DNA from: Rhodospirillales bacterium
GTDB lineage: Bacteria; Pseudomonadota; Alphaproteobacteria; Rhodospirillales; JAPHRK01
Length of the DNA stretch: 64,000 nt
Reading direction: 5' to 3'
Assembly (NCBI GenBank): GCA_026196105.1
Contig: JAPHRK010000006.1
Span: forward strand, 1-64,000
Under the pieces are notes generated by a model. The model was not told the origin of the DNA. It was given only the letters and a program-made list of their open reading frames with translations, and did no database searches. The position numbers were made by a program, and so were the translations under genes. Below are positions 1-7,263 of this stretch, piece by piece; the first letter of the stretch is position 1, and each line of letters starts with the position of its first letter.

Positions 1-535
1 AGGAAAAAGATAGGTTGCCTTGAGCCGAACAGGACCCCCAGCGTGAAGAGGTATCTCGCACCGTCAGTCGACCCATGGACTCACCAAGTTGTTGAGAATA
101 ATGAGCCGTTTGTTGAGCTAGGCGGGCCTTGGCTTCTTTTTTGAGCCAATCAGTTAATCGCCGTGAAAGATGTTCTTCGCCTCCTGCGACATTAAGGATT
201 CCGGGCGTCAACCAGACAGTCCCTCGTTTATCAGGATGATGCTCAATACGGTGCTCCTGGCCTCTGAAAGGAAAGGAACCGCCATCTTTAAAAGGAATAA
301 TGTCTGGGCGATTGGCTAATCTTGAAACCACCCAGCTCCTCTTTCGCTGCACCATTTCCAATGCCTCGGAAGCAGGAACCCTCTTGGGCAAAGTTACGAT
401 CACCCCTGCCTCAGCTTTTGGATCAAGGCGAAGGATCATACGTTTAGCCCGTACGTTACGCTTTATGGTGACCGTAACATCGGTCCCATCCAGGGTGAGC
501 GATTTTTTGTCAGAGCTTTTAAGCAAGTTCAACAT
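1..535 (-). CDS. YgjP/DUF45-family zinc metallopeptidase, 3' end cut by window
   Basis: Translating the minus strand from the ATG at 535 gives an open frame to the window edge (about 178 residues). It begins MLNLLKSSDKKSLTLDG, then has the basic strand VTIKRNVRAKRMILRL and, near the edge, DTSSRWGSCSAQGNLSFS. The RWGSC motif followed by NLSF is the signature of the YgjP/DUF45 (SprT-like, M48-related) predicted metallopeptidases. In the family the HExxH zinc motif lies shortly after this point, so it would fall outside the window and cannot be checked. A purine-rich AAAGG sits 5-9 bases before the ATG. The gene diverges from the YjfB-like gene. Its substrate is unknown. Confidence 0.82.
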   Translation of the reverse strand, partial: MLNLLKSSDKKSLTLDGTDVTVTIKRNVRAKRMILRLDPKAEAGVIVTLPKRVPASEALEMVQRKRSWVVSRLANRPDIIPFKDGGSFPFRGQEHRIEHHPDKRGTVWLTPGILNVAGGEEHLSRRLTDWLKKEAKARLAQQTAHYSQQLGESMGRLTVRDTSSRWGSCSAQGNLSFS

Positions 536-612
536 GCAGCCTTTATGGACTCTTTAACCAAATTTGAATAGGGTATTCACCTTCGTCCACCTCTAGAAAG
601 GAGACCGGACCC

Positions 613-810
613 ATGGACCTCGGAAGTCTTGCCGCTTTAGCGGTAAACACTAATTCGGCTATGGCGCGGCAAGAAACTAGTGTCGCTATGACGAAAATGG
701 CAATGGAATCAAAAACTCAAGTTGCCATTCAACTTACCGACCAAGTGACGGAAGCCGCGAAAGCGGCTGCAAAAGCCGCCACCACGGGCGGTATTGACAT
801 TCTTGTCTAA
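613..810 (+). CDS. YjfB-like putative motility protein, 65 aa
   Basis: This short protein starts MDLGSLAALAVNTNSA and ends TGGIDILV. A start of the MDI/MDL-xxLA type, a Met/Ala/Gln-rich middle and a final G-x-x-(I/L)-D-I-x-V are the hallmarks of the YjfB putative motility family (PF14070 type), first named from Bacillus and common in flagellated proteobacteria. Its biochemical role is not known. An AAGGAG ribosome binding site lies a few bases before the ATG, and a strong terminator starts right after the stop, so it is a stand-alone transcript. The assignment rests on length and end motifs only, because the family is short. Confidence 0.7.
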   Translation: MDLGSLAALAVNTNSAMARQETSVAMTKMAMESKTQVAIQLTDQVTEAAKAAAKAATTGGIDILV

Positions 811-845
811 AAAAACGCCCCACAATTTTTTGCTGGGGCGTTTTT
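811..845 (+). terminator. Intrinsic terminator after the YjfB-like gene
   Basis: A-rich left arm followed by a CGCCCC/GGGGCG stem, an AT-rich loop and a run of five T. The symmetric A/T flanks mean it could also terminate secB transcripts coming from the opposite strand. Confidence 0.88.
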
Positions 846-872
846 GATTTTCTTTTGTGAAGCTTTAGAGAT

Positions 873-1382
873 TTACTCTGAAGCTTCCTCTTCACCAGCG
901 GCTTCTTGAGCAGCACGAGCTTGGGCAACACGTTGTTGATACATGTTCACAAAGTCGATGGGTTGTAACATTAAAGGAGGGAAGCCGCCATCACGGGTAG
1001 CGTCACAAACGATATTGCGCGCAAACGGGAACAGAATGCGAGGGCACTCGATCAGTAGGGCAGGCTCCAAATGTTCTTGGGGCACATTAACGGTAAAATT
1101 GCCACTATAGGTAAGCTCCAAAAGAAATGCTGTGTCATCACCAACCTTAGCTTCGACCCGTAATTGCAGAGTGCTCTCAAAAGTATTCTCGTTCAGCCGA
1201 GAGGCATTTACGTCTACAGAAACACCAATTTTTGGCTCTGCATTTTGCATCTTGCCAAAAATCTCTGGGGTATTAGGTGCCTCAAAAGACATGTCTTTCG
1301 TATAAAGACCATTGATGGCAATTGGATTCTGGTTTGCTTGCTGTTCACCAGCTGCTTGGGCTGTATCTTTATCGTCGCTCAT
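873..1382 (-). CDS. secB: Protein-export chaperone SecB
   Basis: A 169-residue acidic protein. SecB is a tetrameric cytoplasmic chaperone that keeps secretory precursors unfolded and hands them to SecA. Recognisable family segments are the N-terminal INGLYTKDMSFEAPNTP, the central LELTYSGNFTV, and LLIECPRILFPFARNIVCDATRDGGFPPLMLQPIDF, which holds the SecB core. The tail is a Glu/Ala-rich extension. The frame is open upstream to 1445, but I chose the ATG at 1382 (MSDDKDTAQAAG) because it has a GGGAAGGG ribosome binding site and matches the usual SecB N-terminus. SecB next to FxsA, a Tim44-like protein and MltA is a familiar alphaproteobacterial arrangement. Confidence 0.97.
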   Translation of the reverse strand: MSDDKDTAQAAGEQQANQNPIAINGLYTKDMSFEAPNTPEIFGKMQNAEPKIGVSVDVNASRLNENTFESTLQLRVEAKVGDDTAFLLELTYSGNFTVNVPQEHLEPALLIECPRILFPFARNIVCDATRDGGFPPLMLQPIDFVNMYQQRVAQARAAQEAAGEEEASE

Positions 1383-1886
1383 GGGGTTCCCTTCCCTTGA
1401 AAAATTTTCTGGCGATTGGCTATCATGTATTAGCTTTTGAAACAACTAGTTATGGGAATAAGAGCAAAATATTGACCCATAGCAAATCAAGAGAAGTTAA
1501 CTCTGATGAAAAGTTCGCCTGAATCGAGCATTTTTATTTTTAAACTGTTTAATCTACAAAAAATAAATAAATTCTCATTAACGCGCTGTTTTAATTATAT
1601 ATATTGACGATAATTTTTGGATATCAACATTGTCTAGAGGCTTTTTAATAATCACGATTTATTTTAAAAGTCGCGTATCTTATTGACTTCTCACGGATTT
1701 CCTCTAAACATCCAACCCACGTGTTACATTTGTTTTGTGTTACCTAAAGAACTGGTTTGCTTTTTTAAGCGAAAATATTACCGTACGATTTAGCGTAGTT
1801 ATCCACTGACATTGTGAACGTTACACATAATGCTCCCTACATGGTGTAGGGGGCTACTTACGACCCTGTTAGAGGAAGATAATACT
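1383..1886. promoter_or_regulatory. secB-csp intergenic region with the cold-shock gene leader
   Basis: This AT-rich stretch holds no credible gene. It must carry the divergent promoters of secB and the cold-shock gene. A TTGACT hexamer at 1683-1688 is a possible -35 for the rightward transcript, though the -10 after it is weak. A long structured 5' leader is typical of cspA-type genes, and the leader here contains the hairpin at 1835-1851. The transcription start is not visible from sequence alone. Confidence 0.4.
1835..1851 (+). promoter_or_regulatory. Leader hairpin upstream of the cold-shock gene
   Basis: CCCTACA and TGTAGGG form a perfect 7-bp stem around a 3-base loop. It ends about 20 bases before the AGAGGAAG ribosome binding site of the cold-shock gene. 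A stem this close to the translation start may influence access to the ribosome or message stability at different temperatures; that role is inferred. Confidence 0.45.
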
Positions 1887-2096
1887 ATGGCTACTGGTAC
1901 AGTAAAATGGTTCAACCCAACCAAAGGTTTCGGATTTATTGAGCCTGAAGATGGTTCTCAAGACGCATTCGTTCACATCTCAGCCGTTGAACGTGCTGGC
2001 TTGAGCACCTTGAACGAAGGTCAAAAAGTTTCATTCGAGCTGCAAACTGGCCGTAACGGCAAATCTTCAGCTGAAAATCTGTCTGTTGTAGATTAA
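1887..2096 (+). CDS. CspA-family cold-shock protein, 69 aa
   Basis: A single OB-fold nucleic-acid-binding protein. It starts [18 protein letters not shown] and contains the two RNP motifs, KGFGFI and DAFVHIS. CspA-family proteins bind single-stranded RNA and DNA and melt secondary structure, aiding translation at low temperature or in stationary phase. The frame is open further upstream, but the ATG at 1887 has an AGAGGAAG site and matches the family start. A strong terminator follows, so it is monocistronic. Which of the organism's Csp paralogues this is cannot be told. Confidence 0.95.
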   Translation: MATGTVKWFNPTKGFGFIEPEDGSQDAFVHISAVERAGLSTLNEGQKVSFELQTGRNGKSSAENLSVVD

Positions 2097-2154
2097 AGAC
2101 CGTTTAGGCGTTCCCTTCAATCTTGGTTGAAGGTGAGAGCTCTTAAATAAATAG

Positions 2155-2190
2155 AAAAACCCTCAAGTCTTCGCTTGGGGGTTTTTTATT
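2155..2190 (+). terminator. Intrinsic terminator of the cold-shock gene
   Basis: An ACCCTCAAG/CTTGGGGGT stem with a TCTTCG loop, followed by six T residues; 58 bases after the stop. Confidence 0.9.
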
Positions 2191-2210
2191 GCGGGTTATT
2201 CCATTCAACC

Positions 2211-2297
2211 CGTCATGCCCAATTTGATTGGATATCCAGGGTAAGTAAGAAATGCTGAAATTTAAAACTCTGGTTTCCCGCTTTCGCGAGAATGACG
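2211..2297. repeat. Dispersed palindromic repeat, copy 1 (87 bp)
   Basis: An imperfect palindrome with outer arms starting CGTCATGCC and ending GAATGACG, and inner arms ATCCAGG and CTCTGG. A second copy of the same length is at 48327-48413; by eye 65 of 87 positions agree, with most changes in the central loop. It lies between the Csp terminator and the 3' end of fxsA and resembles small non-coding palindromic elements that are widespread in proteobacterial intergenic regions. Confidence 0.75.
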
Positions 2298-2311
2298 CGA
2301 AGGAAAGGTTT

Positions 2312-2839
2312 TTAACCTTTGCCTGACCAAGGTGAGTCAGGATTGTTTTCTTGCGCTTCTATCTCAGCAGTTTCTTCAGGGTTAATCTCTTCATATTCTC
2401 CATCAATAACCGTTGGGTCATTAGGTCGCTGCCGTGGCCCTGCTTCGCCATATGTGGAGAAACCTTTTGCCCCTTGAGCATGATGAACTGTCATTTTTGT
2501 CGCTAAATAGGTACGCAGACCAAGTCTGACAAAAGGGACAAAAAGGAGAAACCCAATGGTATCGGTTAAAAAACCTGGCGTGAGGAGCAATGCCCCCGCC
2601 ACAACAAGACAAAGGCCATCAAAGGCCTCTTTGACCGGAAACACCCCTTGTTCCATATTTTTTTGAGCCTTAAACAACAAGGACAAACCTTGGGTCCGCA
2701 ACAAAAAAGAGCCGATAATAGCGGTTGCGACGACTGCGATGACTGTAGGCCAGAGGCCAAAAGCATCTCCGGCTTGAATAAAGATCATTATTTCAACGAT
2801 AGGCACGGCGATAAACATTAGAAGAAGAATTAAACCCAT
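2312..2839 (-). CDS. fxsA: FxsA-family inner membrane protein
   Basis: A 175-residue protein whose first about 105 residues hold the FxsA membrane domain. The N-terminus is strongly hydrophobic (MGLILLLMFIAVPIVEIMIF), followed by conserved AIIGSFLLRTQGL and DGLCLVVAGALLLTPGFLTDTIG, then an acidic hydrophilic tail. FxsA was named from E. coli, where overexpression stops phage T7 exclusion by F plasmids; its normal role is unknown. It diverges from timA, and its 3' end abuts the palindromic repeat. The identification is secure from the LTPGFLTD segment. Confidence 0.95.
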   Translation of the reverse strand: MGLILLLMFIAVPIVEIMIFIQAGDAFGLWPTVIAVVATAIIGSFLLRTQGLSLLFKAQKNMEQGVFPVKEAFDGLCLVVAGALLLTPGFLTDTIGFLLFVPFVRLGLRTYLATKMTVHHAQGAKGFSTYGEAGPRQRPNDPTVIDGEYEEINPEETAEIEAQENNPDSPWSGKG

Positions 2840-3058
2840 GATCCGTTCCTATTGGCCTGAAAACTTCCAGGCTGTCCCTTGCTCTTCGTTGCATTACGGC
2901 TTATCTAACCTACAAGGAGAAAGTGTCAACCTTGAGAAGAGTTGTTCTTAAGTTTACCTTATCCTGAAGAAGAGCTATTGTGTGTCAACGTCTTTAAAGT
3001 ACAAAGACAGACATATTTTGAAATAACAGCAACAGTTAAATGGCGGCGACTTAATACC

Positions 3059-3775
3059 ATGGACGGCGGATTTCAGTTTTTAGACATTATTTTATTCGCA
3101 ATGATTGCGATTTTTCTCATCCTTCGGCTGAGAGGAGCACTCGGGCGCCGTGATGGTACCGATGGCAATCACAAAGACCCCTTTACCCCCCACGATCATG
3201 GTGCTGACAGCCCTGACAACGATAATGTTGTTCAACTGCCAGATCGCAGTGACTCCAGCCAGCCTGCTAATCAAGACCGCGATTTTGATTTGAGTGACCA
3301 GGAAGAAGCAAAACCACAGACACCCATACAAGCTGGCATAACTCAAATTATGCTCGCTGATAGCTCTTTCCAGGAAGATGGTTTTAAAAAAGGCGCATCC
3401 ATGGCCTTTGAAATGATCCTCGATGCCTTTACCCGAGGAGATAGTAAAGCCCTAAAACCTCTCTTAAGCCCAGAAGTCTTCGCTAATTTCACCGATGCTA
3501 TTAATGCTAGAGAAGCGGCAGAAGAAAAAGTTGAAGACCAGTTGGTCGGTTTTAAAGTTGTCGAAATACTTGAAGCTGGAATGGAGGGTCGTGACGCCCT
3601 CGTAACTATCAAGTTCGTTACTGAACAGATTAACGCGACAATGGACAGTTATGGTAGAGTCGTTGATGGAGATCCCAACAAAGTTATTGAGGTCGTTGAT
3701 CTGTGGACTTTCAGTCGGGATACCAAATCACGTGATCCAAATTGGTTCCTGGTCGCAACCCATGTACCAGCCTGA
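3059..3775 (+). CDS. Tim44/TimA-family membrane-anchored protein
   Basis: A 239-residue protein. Residues 5-23 form one membrane anchor (FLDIILFAMIAIFLILRL), followed by an Asp/Asn/Gln-rich linker to about residue 90 and then a Tim44-like domain to the C-terminus, with FKKGASMAFEMILDAFTRGD and a final EVVDLWTFSRD. It is the bacterial relative of the mitochondrial import subunit Tim44 and is called TimA in alphaproteobacteria, where it is inner-membrane attached with an unclear role. The frame is open from 2942, but the ATG at 3059 gives the family N-terminus. The mltA gene follows 29 bases later, so the two are probably cotranscribed. Confidence 0.88.
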   Translation: MDGGFQFLDIILFAMIAIFLILRLRGALGRRDGTDGNHKDPFTPHDHGADSPDNDNVVQLPDRSDSSQPANQDRDFDLSDQEEAKPQTPIQAGITQIMLADSSFQEDGFKKGASMAFEMILDAFTRGDSKALKPLLSPEVFANFTDAINAREAAEEKVEDQLVGFKVVEILEAGMEGRDALVTIKFVTEQINATMDSYGRVVDGDPNKVIEVVDLWTFSRDTKSRDPNWFLVATHVPA

Positions 3776-3804
3776 TAAAAAATTTAAAAGGACTCAAGAT
3801 TTTC

Positions 3805-4992
3805 ATGAAACGGGGGAATGTTATTGCTGTAGCTGCTATGGGTTTAATCCTAGCATCTTGTACCCTTCCCAAACTTCCTAGCGCCCCCCCTAAGGAAAAG
3901 CCTTCTCCAGCAGAAAGCCTTATCACAACCCCTATAGAGTTCTCCCAACTACCCGGCTGGGATAATGACTCTCATGCTTTGGTCATGCCCGCTGTCAGAA
4001 GCAGCTGTAAAAAACTTAATAGCCAACCTGCAGATCGCTCTTTAGGCGGCGCAGGTATAGCGGGAACAATAGCAAACTGGAAACAAGCTTGTTACGCCGC
4101 GGCCTTTGTTGAATCCACCGATCATAAAAAAGCCAAATTGTATTTCGAAAAGTGGTTCCGGCCTTATGCCGTTGAAGGCACTGGGCTTTTCACGGGATAT
4201 TTTGAAGCTTCTTTAAAGGGCTCAACAACCCAAACTCCAAAATATCGTTTCCCGCTATATAAACGCCCAAGTGACCTAGTCCTGGTTGATCTCGGCAAGT
4301 TCAAGAGTACGCTTGATGGACAACGCACGGCAGGAAAAGTCGTCAATGGTCGATTACTACCTTACAAAGACCGTTCAGCTATTCGGCGAGGTGCTTTGCA
4401 AAACCAAGGTTTGGAACTGGTTTGGGTCGACGATCAAATTGACTCTTTTTTCCTTCATATCCAAGGCTCTGGCCGGGTTAAGTTTGAAGACGGCACATCA
4501 GCACGCATTGGCTATGATGGACACAATGGCCACGATTACTATGCCATCGGCCGAGAGTTGGTCAAAAGGAATATTCTGACCAAAGAAGAGATTTCTCTAC
4601 AGTCCATTCGCAAATGGTTGCGTGATAATCCAGGGCAAGCAAACCAAGTCATGGACCTCAATAAGTCTTATATTTTCTTCCGCGCCCTTCCGGATCAAGG
4701 TAGTGGACCAATTGGCGCTCAAAACGTACCCTTAACTCCCGGGCGCAGCCTTGCTATTGACAGACGCTTTATCCCTATGGGTATCCCCCTCTGGCTCGAC
4801 ACTACCGACCCAATTAAACCAGATACCCCCTTACAGCGACTTGTTGTTGCCCAAGATACGGGCGGAGCGATTAAAGGTACCGTGCGAGGGGATCTTTTCT
4901 GGGGCCATGGCCCGGAAGCCTTGGTTCGCGCAGGGGTAATGAAACAGCAAGGAAAGTATTACCTCCTTCTGCCAAGAGCTCTAAATAATTAA
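3805..4992 (+). CDS. mltA: Membrane-bound lytic murein transglycosylase A (MltA)
   Basis: A 395-residue lipoprotein. The ATG at 3805 gives a lipoprotein signal peptide ending LILASC, where Cys is the lipidated residue. The MltA barrel begins around residue 90. Hallmarks are GTGLFTGYFEASLKGS, VDDQIDSFFLHIQGSGRV, IGYDGHNGHDYYAIGREL, and the C-terminal 3D domain RRFIPMGIPLWLDTT ... VVAQDTGGAIKGTVRGDLFWG with its catalytic Asp residues. The enzyme cleaves peptidoglycan glycan strands to form 1,6-anhydro-muropeptides at the outer membrane's inner face; the AmpG-like protein at 53871-55226 could recycle them. It follows timA directly. The smr-XRE pair that commonly follows mltA in alphaproteobacteria is displaced by about 4.4 kb here. 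Confidence 0.96.
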   Translation: MKRGNVIAVAAMGLILASCTLPKLPSAPPKEKPSPAESLITTPIEFSQLPGWDNDSHALVMPAVRSSCKKLNSQPADRSLGGAGIAGTIANWKQACYAAAFVESTDHKKAKLYFEKWFRPYAVEGTGLFTGYFEASLKGSTTQTPKYRFPLYKRPSDLVLVDLGKFKSTLDGQRTAGKVVNGRLLPYKDRSAIRRGALQNQGLELVWVDDQIDSFFLHIQGSGRVKFEDGTSARIGYDGHNGHDYYAIGRELVKRNILTKEEISLQSIRKWLRDNPGQANQVMDLNKSYIFFRALPDQGSGPIGAQNVPLTPGRSLAIDRRFIPMGIPLWLDTTDPIKPDTPLQRLVVAQDTGGAIKGTVRGDLFWGHGPEALVRAGVMKQQGKYYLLLPRALNN

Positions 4993-5009
4993 AAAATTTC
5001 CCTCGGCTA

Positions 5010-5031
5010 GTTAGGAAGGAGAAATCCTAAC
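5010..5031. terminator. Weak hairpin between converging mltA and receiver gene
   Basis: GTTAGGA and TCCTAAC form a 7-bp stem with an 8-base loop in the 47-base gap between two converging genes. No T-run follows on either strand, so termination is only a possibility. Confidence 0.3.
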
Positions 5032-5039
5032 CTCCGTAG

Positions 5040-6302
5040 CTATGAGCTCTTCTTTTGCTGGAGAAGGTATTTAGGCAGCTTCGTTGTTTTGTCATAAATA
5101 GCGCGTTTTATTTGCGTTAAAATCAGGCCTTTTGCTGTCGAAAGGTTGGCTCCTTTAAGAATTGTTCCCTCAAGGTGGGCCGCACTCAGATTGCTATTTG
5201 ACAGATTGGCTCCCGTTAGATCAGCTTTAGAAAGGTCAGCACCACGCATATCTGACATGCTGAGATTGGCCTTTTTCAATTTGACCATTTTCAGGCGGCA
5301 AACGGCAAGATTAGCTTTAACCAAATTTGCACCAGTAAAATTAGAGCCACTTAAGTTAGATTTACGCAAAGTAATTCCCGAAAGGTCCATCCCCGTAAAC
5401 AAACCACCAATCACCTGAACTCCCGTCAGGTCAACTGTAGTTAATTCCCGGCCACGCATATCAATGCTTTTTAAAGCGGCCCGTTTACCTTCTTTATGGC
5501 CTGTATTGACCCAAAGAATATGGTCGTCTAAGGCATCCTCAAGATTAACGGGCTCTTCTTCTTTGACCGCTTCTTTTTTTGGGGCTTGTTTCTTGGGAGC
5601 TTCTTTAACTTCTACAGGTTTAGGTTCTTCTACTGGTTTTTGGGGGGGTACTTTAGCCGTTTTTTCGATAACAGGAGGAGCGGGAGGCTTAGGTTTAGGC
5701 TTTACAGCTTTTAACTCAGCTCCCGCTTCATTAACCATTTTCACCGCGCCATCTAAAGAGAGGTTTTTCTCTTTCTTTTCAAGAGGCTTTGCGGCTTCAC
5801 GTACTTCAGGAGGTTTCTTAGGGGTTGGCTCTTCTGAAAGGACCGTCCTTGAACTTTTATCATCTACCAATTTGAACGTATCAACACGCTCAACACCTAG
5901 CTGAATGCTTTTTTCAATAGCAACCTGAGTCATACGTAGGAGTTTACCAGACTCAAGTGGTTTACGAAGAGCGCCGTCAACACCAAGTTTACTAGCTTCT
6001 TTTAAGCGGTTTTGGGTGCTGCTATCAAATAAGATGACGGTGGGAAGTTTAGAGAATTTCCCTTCCATGTGAGAACGAATTCTGGAGAGAAGTTCAATAC
6101 CATCTGTATCGGGAAGGTCCATTCCAAAGATTACAACGTCAGGATCAAACACATCTATGGCATTTAATGCCTGCTCACCTGTTTCAAAACTAGTAAAATT
6201 AGTTAGACCTTTAAGGGCATAGGTCGTTCTGGCTTGGGCTATAGTATCTGGGCACGCATCTGCGATCATGACCCGGCGGTGAGTAAAATCAAAGGTTGCC
6301 AT
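5040..6302 (-). CDS. Degenerate response-regulator receiver fused to pentapeptide repeats
   Basis: A 420-residue three-part protein. Residues 8-130 are a CheY-like receiver: VMIADACPD at the first strand, VVIFGMDLPDTDG where the phosphorylation site should be, and the conserved lysine in ALRKP (K114). The phospho-acceptor aspartate is replaced by Gly60, and the usual N-terminal acidic pair is reduced to one Asp, so this looks like a phosphorylation-independent pseudo-receiver. Residues about 145-265 are a Lys/Pro/Glu-rich linker. Residues about 280-395 form a pentapeptide-repeat right-handed beta helix (repeating ANLxx/SNLSx units). The C-terminus has ILTQIKRAIYDKTTKLP, a tail seen in other alphaproteobacterial pentapeptide proteins. 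It diverges from lutA and its target is unknown. Confidence 0.85.
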   Translation of the reverse strand: MATFDFTHRRVMIADACPDTIAQARTTYALKGLTNFTSFETGEQALNAIDVFDPDVVIFGMDLPDTDGIELLSRIRSHMEGKFSKLPTVILFDSSTQNRLKEASKLGVDGALRKPLESGKLLRMTQVAIEKSIQLGVERVDTFKLVDDKSSRTVLSEEPTPKKPPEVREAAKPLEKKEKNLSLDGAVKMVNEAGAELKAVKPKPKPPAPPVIEKTAKVPPQKPVEEPKPVEVKEAPKKQAPKKEAVKEEEPVNLEDALDDHILWVNTGHKEGKRAALKSIDMRGRELTTVDLTGVQVIGGLFTGMDLSGITLRKSNLSGSNFTGANLVKANLAVCRLKMVKLKKANLSMSDMRGADLSKADLTGANLSNSNLSAAHLEGTILKGANLSTAKGLILTQIKRAIYDKTTKLPKYLLQQKKSS

Positions 6303-6477
6303 AGACTTAAGCTAACTATCCTCAAGTAGGGGATAAATATCCCGCCAAATGTTAAACTTTATTTCCCTTAACCTAGCCGATTTTTCTGAAACTGTCCTCA
6401 CTCATGTTAAGTGTTTTTTCAATTTCTTTCGTTTTTTCTGGCTTGCAATTTTCCTAAGTTAACCGCATTTTCGTTGA

Positions 6478-7263
6478 ATGGTTAGTACTCCAAACAATGC
6501 GCAATCCCTAAATGTTGGGTTATTTGTCACCTGTTTAGTTGACCTTTTCAGGCCTAGCATTGGTTTTGCTACGGTAAAATTACTGGAAGATAATGGCTGC
6601 ATTGTGTCAGTGCCTGAAAACCAAACATGCTGTGGACAACCTGCCTATAATTCTGGTGATCAAAAAAATTCGATTGAGATTGCCAAGCAGGTCATCAGCG
6701 CTTTTAAGGGTTTTGACTACGTGGTCCTACCGTCTGGGTCATGTGCCGCTATGATCAGTCAACACTACCCTCTTCTCTTTAAAGACGATAGCCAATGGGA
6801 AGCCCCTGCTAAAGAACTGGCCACTAAAACTTTTGAACTAACCACCTTCTTAACCGATATCCTTAAAGTCGAAACCGTAGAAGCAACCTTTGAGCAGCAA
6901 GCCACTTACCACGATTCATGTTCAGGCTTACGTGAACTAGGTATTAAAAATCAACCACGTAAGCTCCTGTCTTCAGTTAAAGGTTTAGAGCTCAAAGAAT
7001 CCAAAAAGGCTGAAGAATGTTGTGGTTTTGGAGGTTCCTTTTCCGTTAAATACCCCAAAATTTCTGAACGCATTGTCCGTGATAAAATCGAAGATGCCCA
7101 AAAGACTGAAACTCAGACTTTAATTGGCGGTGATTTAGGTTGTCTGATGAATATGGCGGGTAAGCTCAAACGGGAAAATGCCCCTATGGAAGTACGCCAT
7201 GTGGCTGAGGTTCTGGCGGGGATGACCGATGTACCGGCCATTGGCGAGGGGGAAGATAAATGA
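6478..7263 (+). CDS. lutA: L-lactate utilisation protein LutA (Fe-S oxidoreductase)
   Basis: A 261-residue member of the LutA/YkgE family with two cysteine-rich CCG domains: an N-terminal half with FVTCLVDLFRP and ENQTCCGQPAYNSG, and a C-terminal half with YHDSCSGLRELG and EECCGFGGSFS. In Bacillus and E. coli relatives, LutA, LutB and LutC together oxidise L-lactate to pyruvate, and the cysteine pairs bind iron-sulfur clusters. The last four bases overlap the lutB start (ATGA), showing translational coupling. The ribosome binding site before the ATG is poor, so the exact start is less sure; the family core begins at about residue 12. Confidence 0.95.
   Translation: MVSTPNNAQSLNVGLFVTCLVDLFRPSIGFATVKLLEDNGCIVSVPENQTCCGQPAYNSGDQKNSIEIAKQVISAFKGFDYVVLPSGSCAAMISQHYPLLFKDDSQWEAPAKELATKTFELTTFLTDILKVETVEATFEQQATYHDSCSGLRELGIKNQPRKLLSSVKGLELKESKKAEECCGFGGSFSVKYPKISERIVRDKIEDAQKTETQTLIGGDLGCLMNMAGKLKRENAPMEVRHVAEVLAGMTDVPAIGEGEDK

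Noticed and set aside
300-557. An 85-codon plus-strand open frame
   Set aside because: It is antisense to the YgjP/DUF45 gene, whose motifs (RWGSCS...NLSF) are clear on the minus strand; the plus frame has no recognisable content.
5464-5904. A 146-codon plus-strand open frame rich in Ser/Gly/Phe
   Set aside because: It mirrors the low-complexity Lys/Pro/Glu linker of the minus-strand receiver gene; such compositional bias opens the opposite strand.
6118-6123. Asp62 of the pseudo-receiver considered as the phosphorylation site
   Set aside because: In receivers the acceptor is four residues before the conserved Pro; that position is Gly60, while Asp62 is two before it, a position that is variable in the family.
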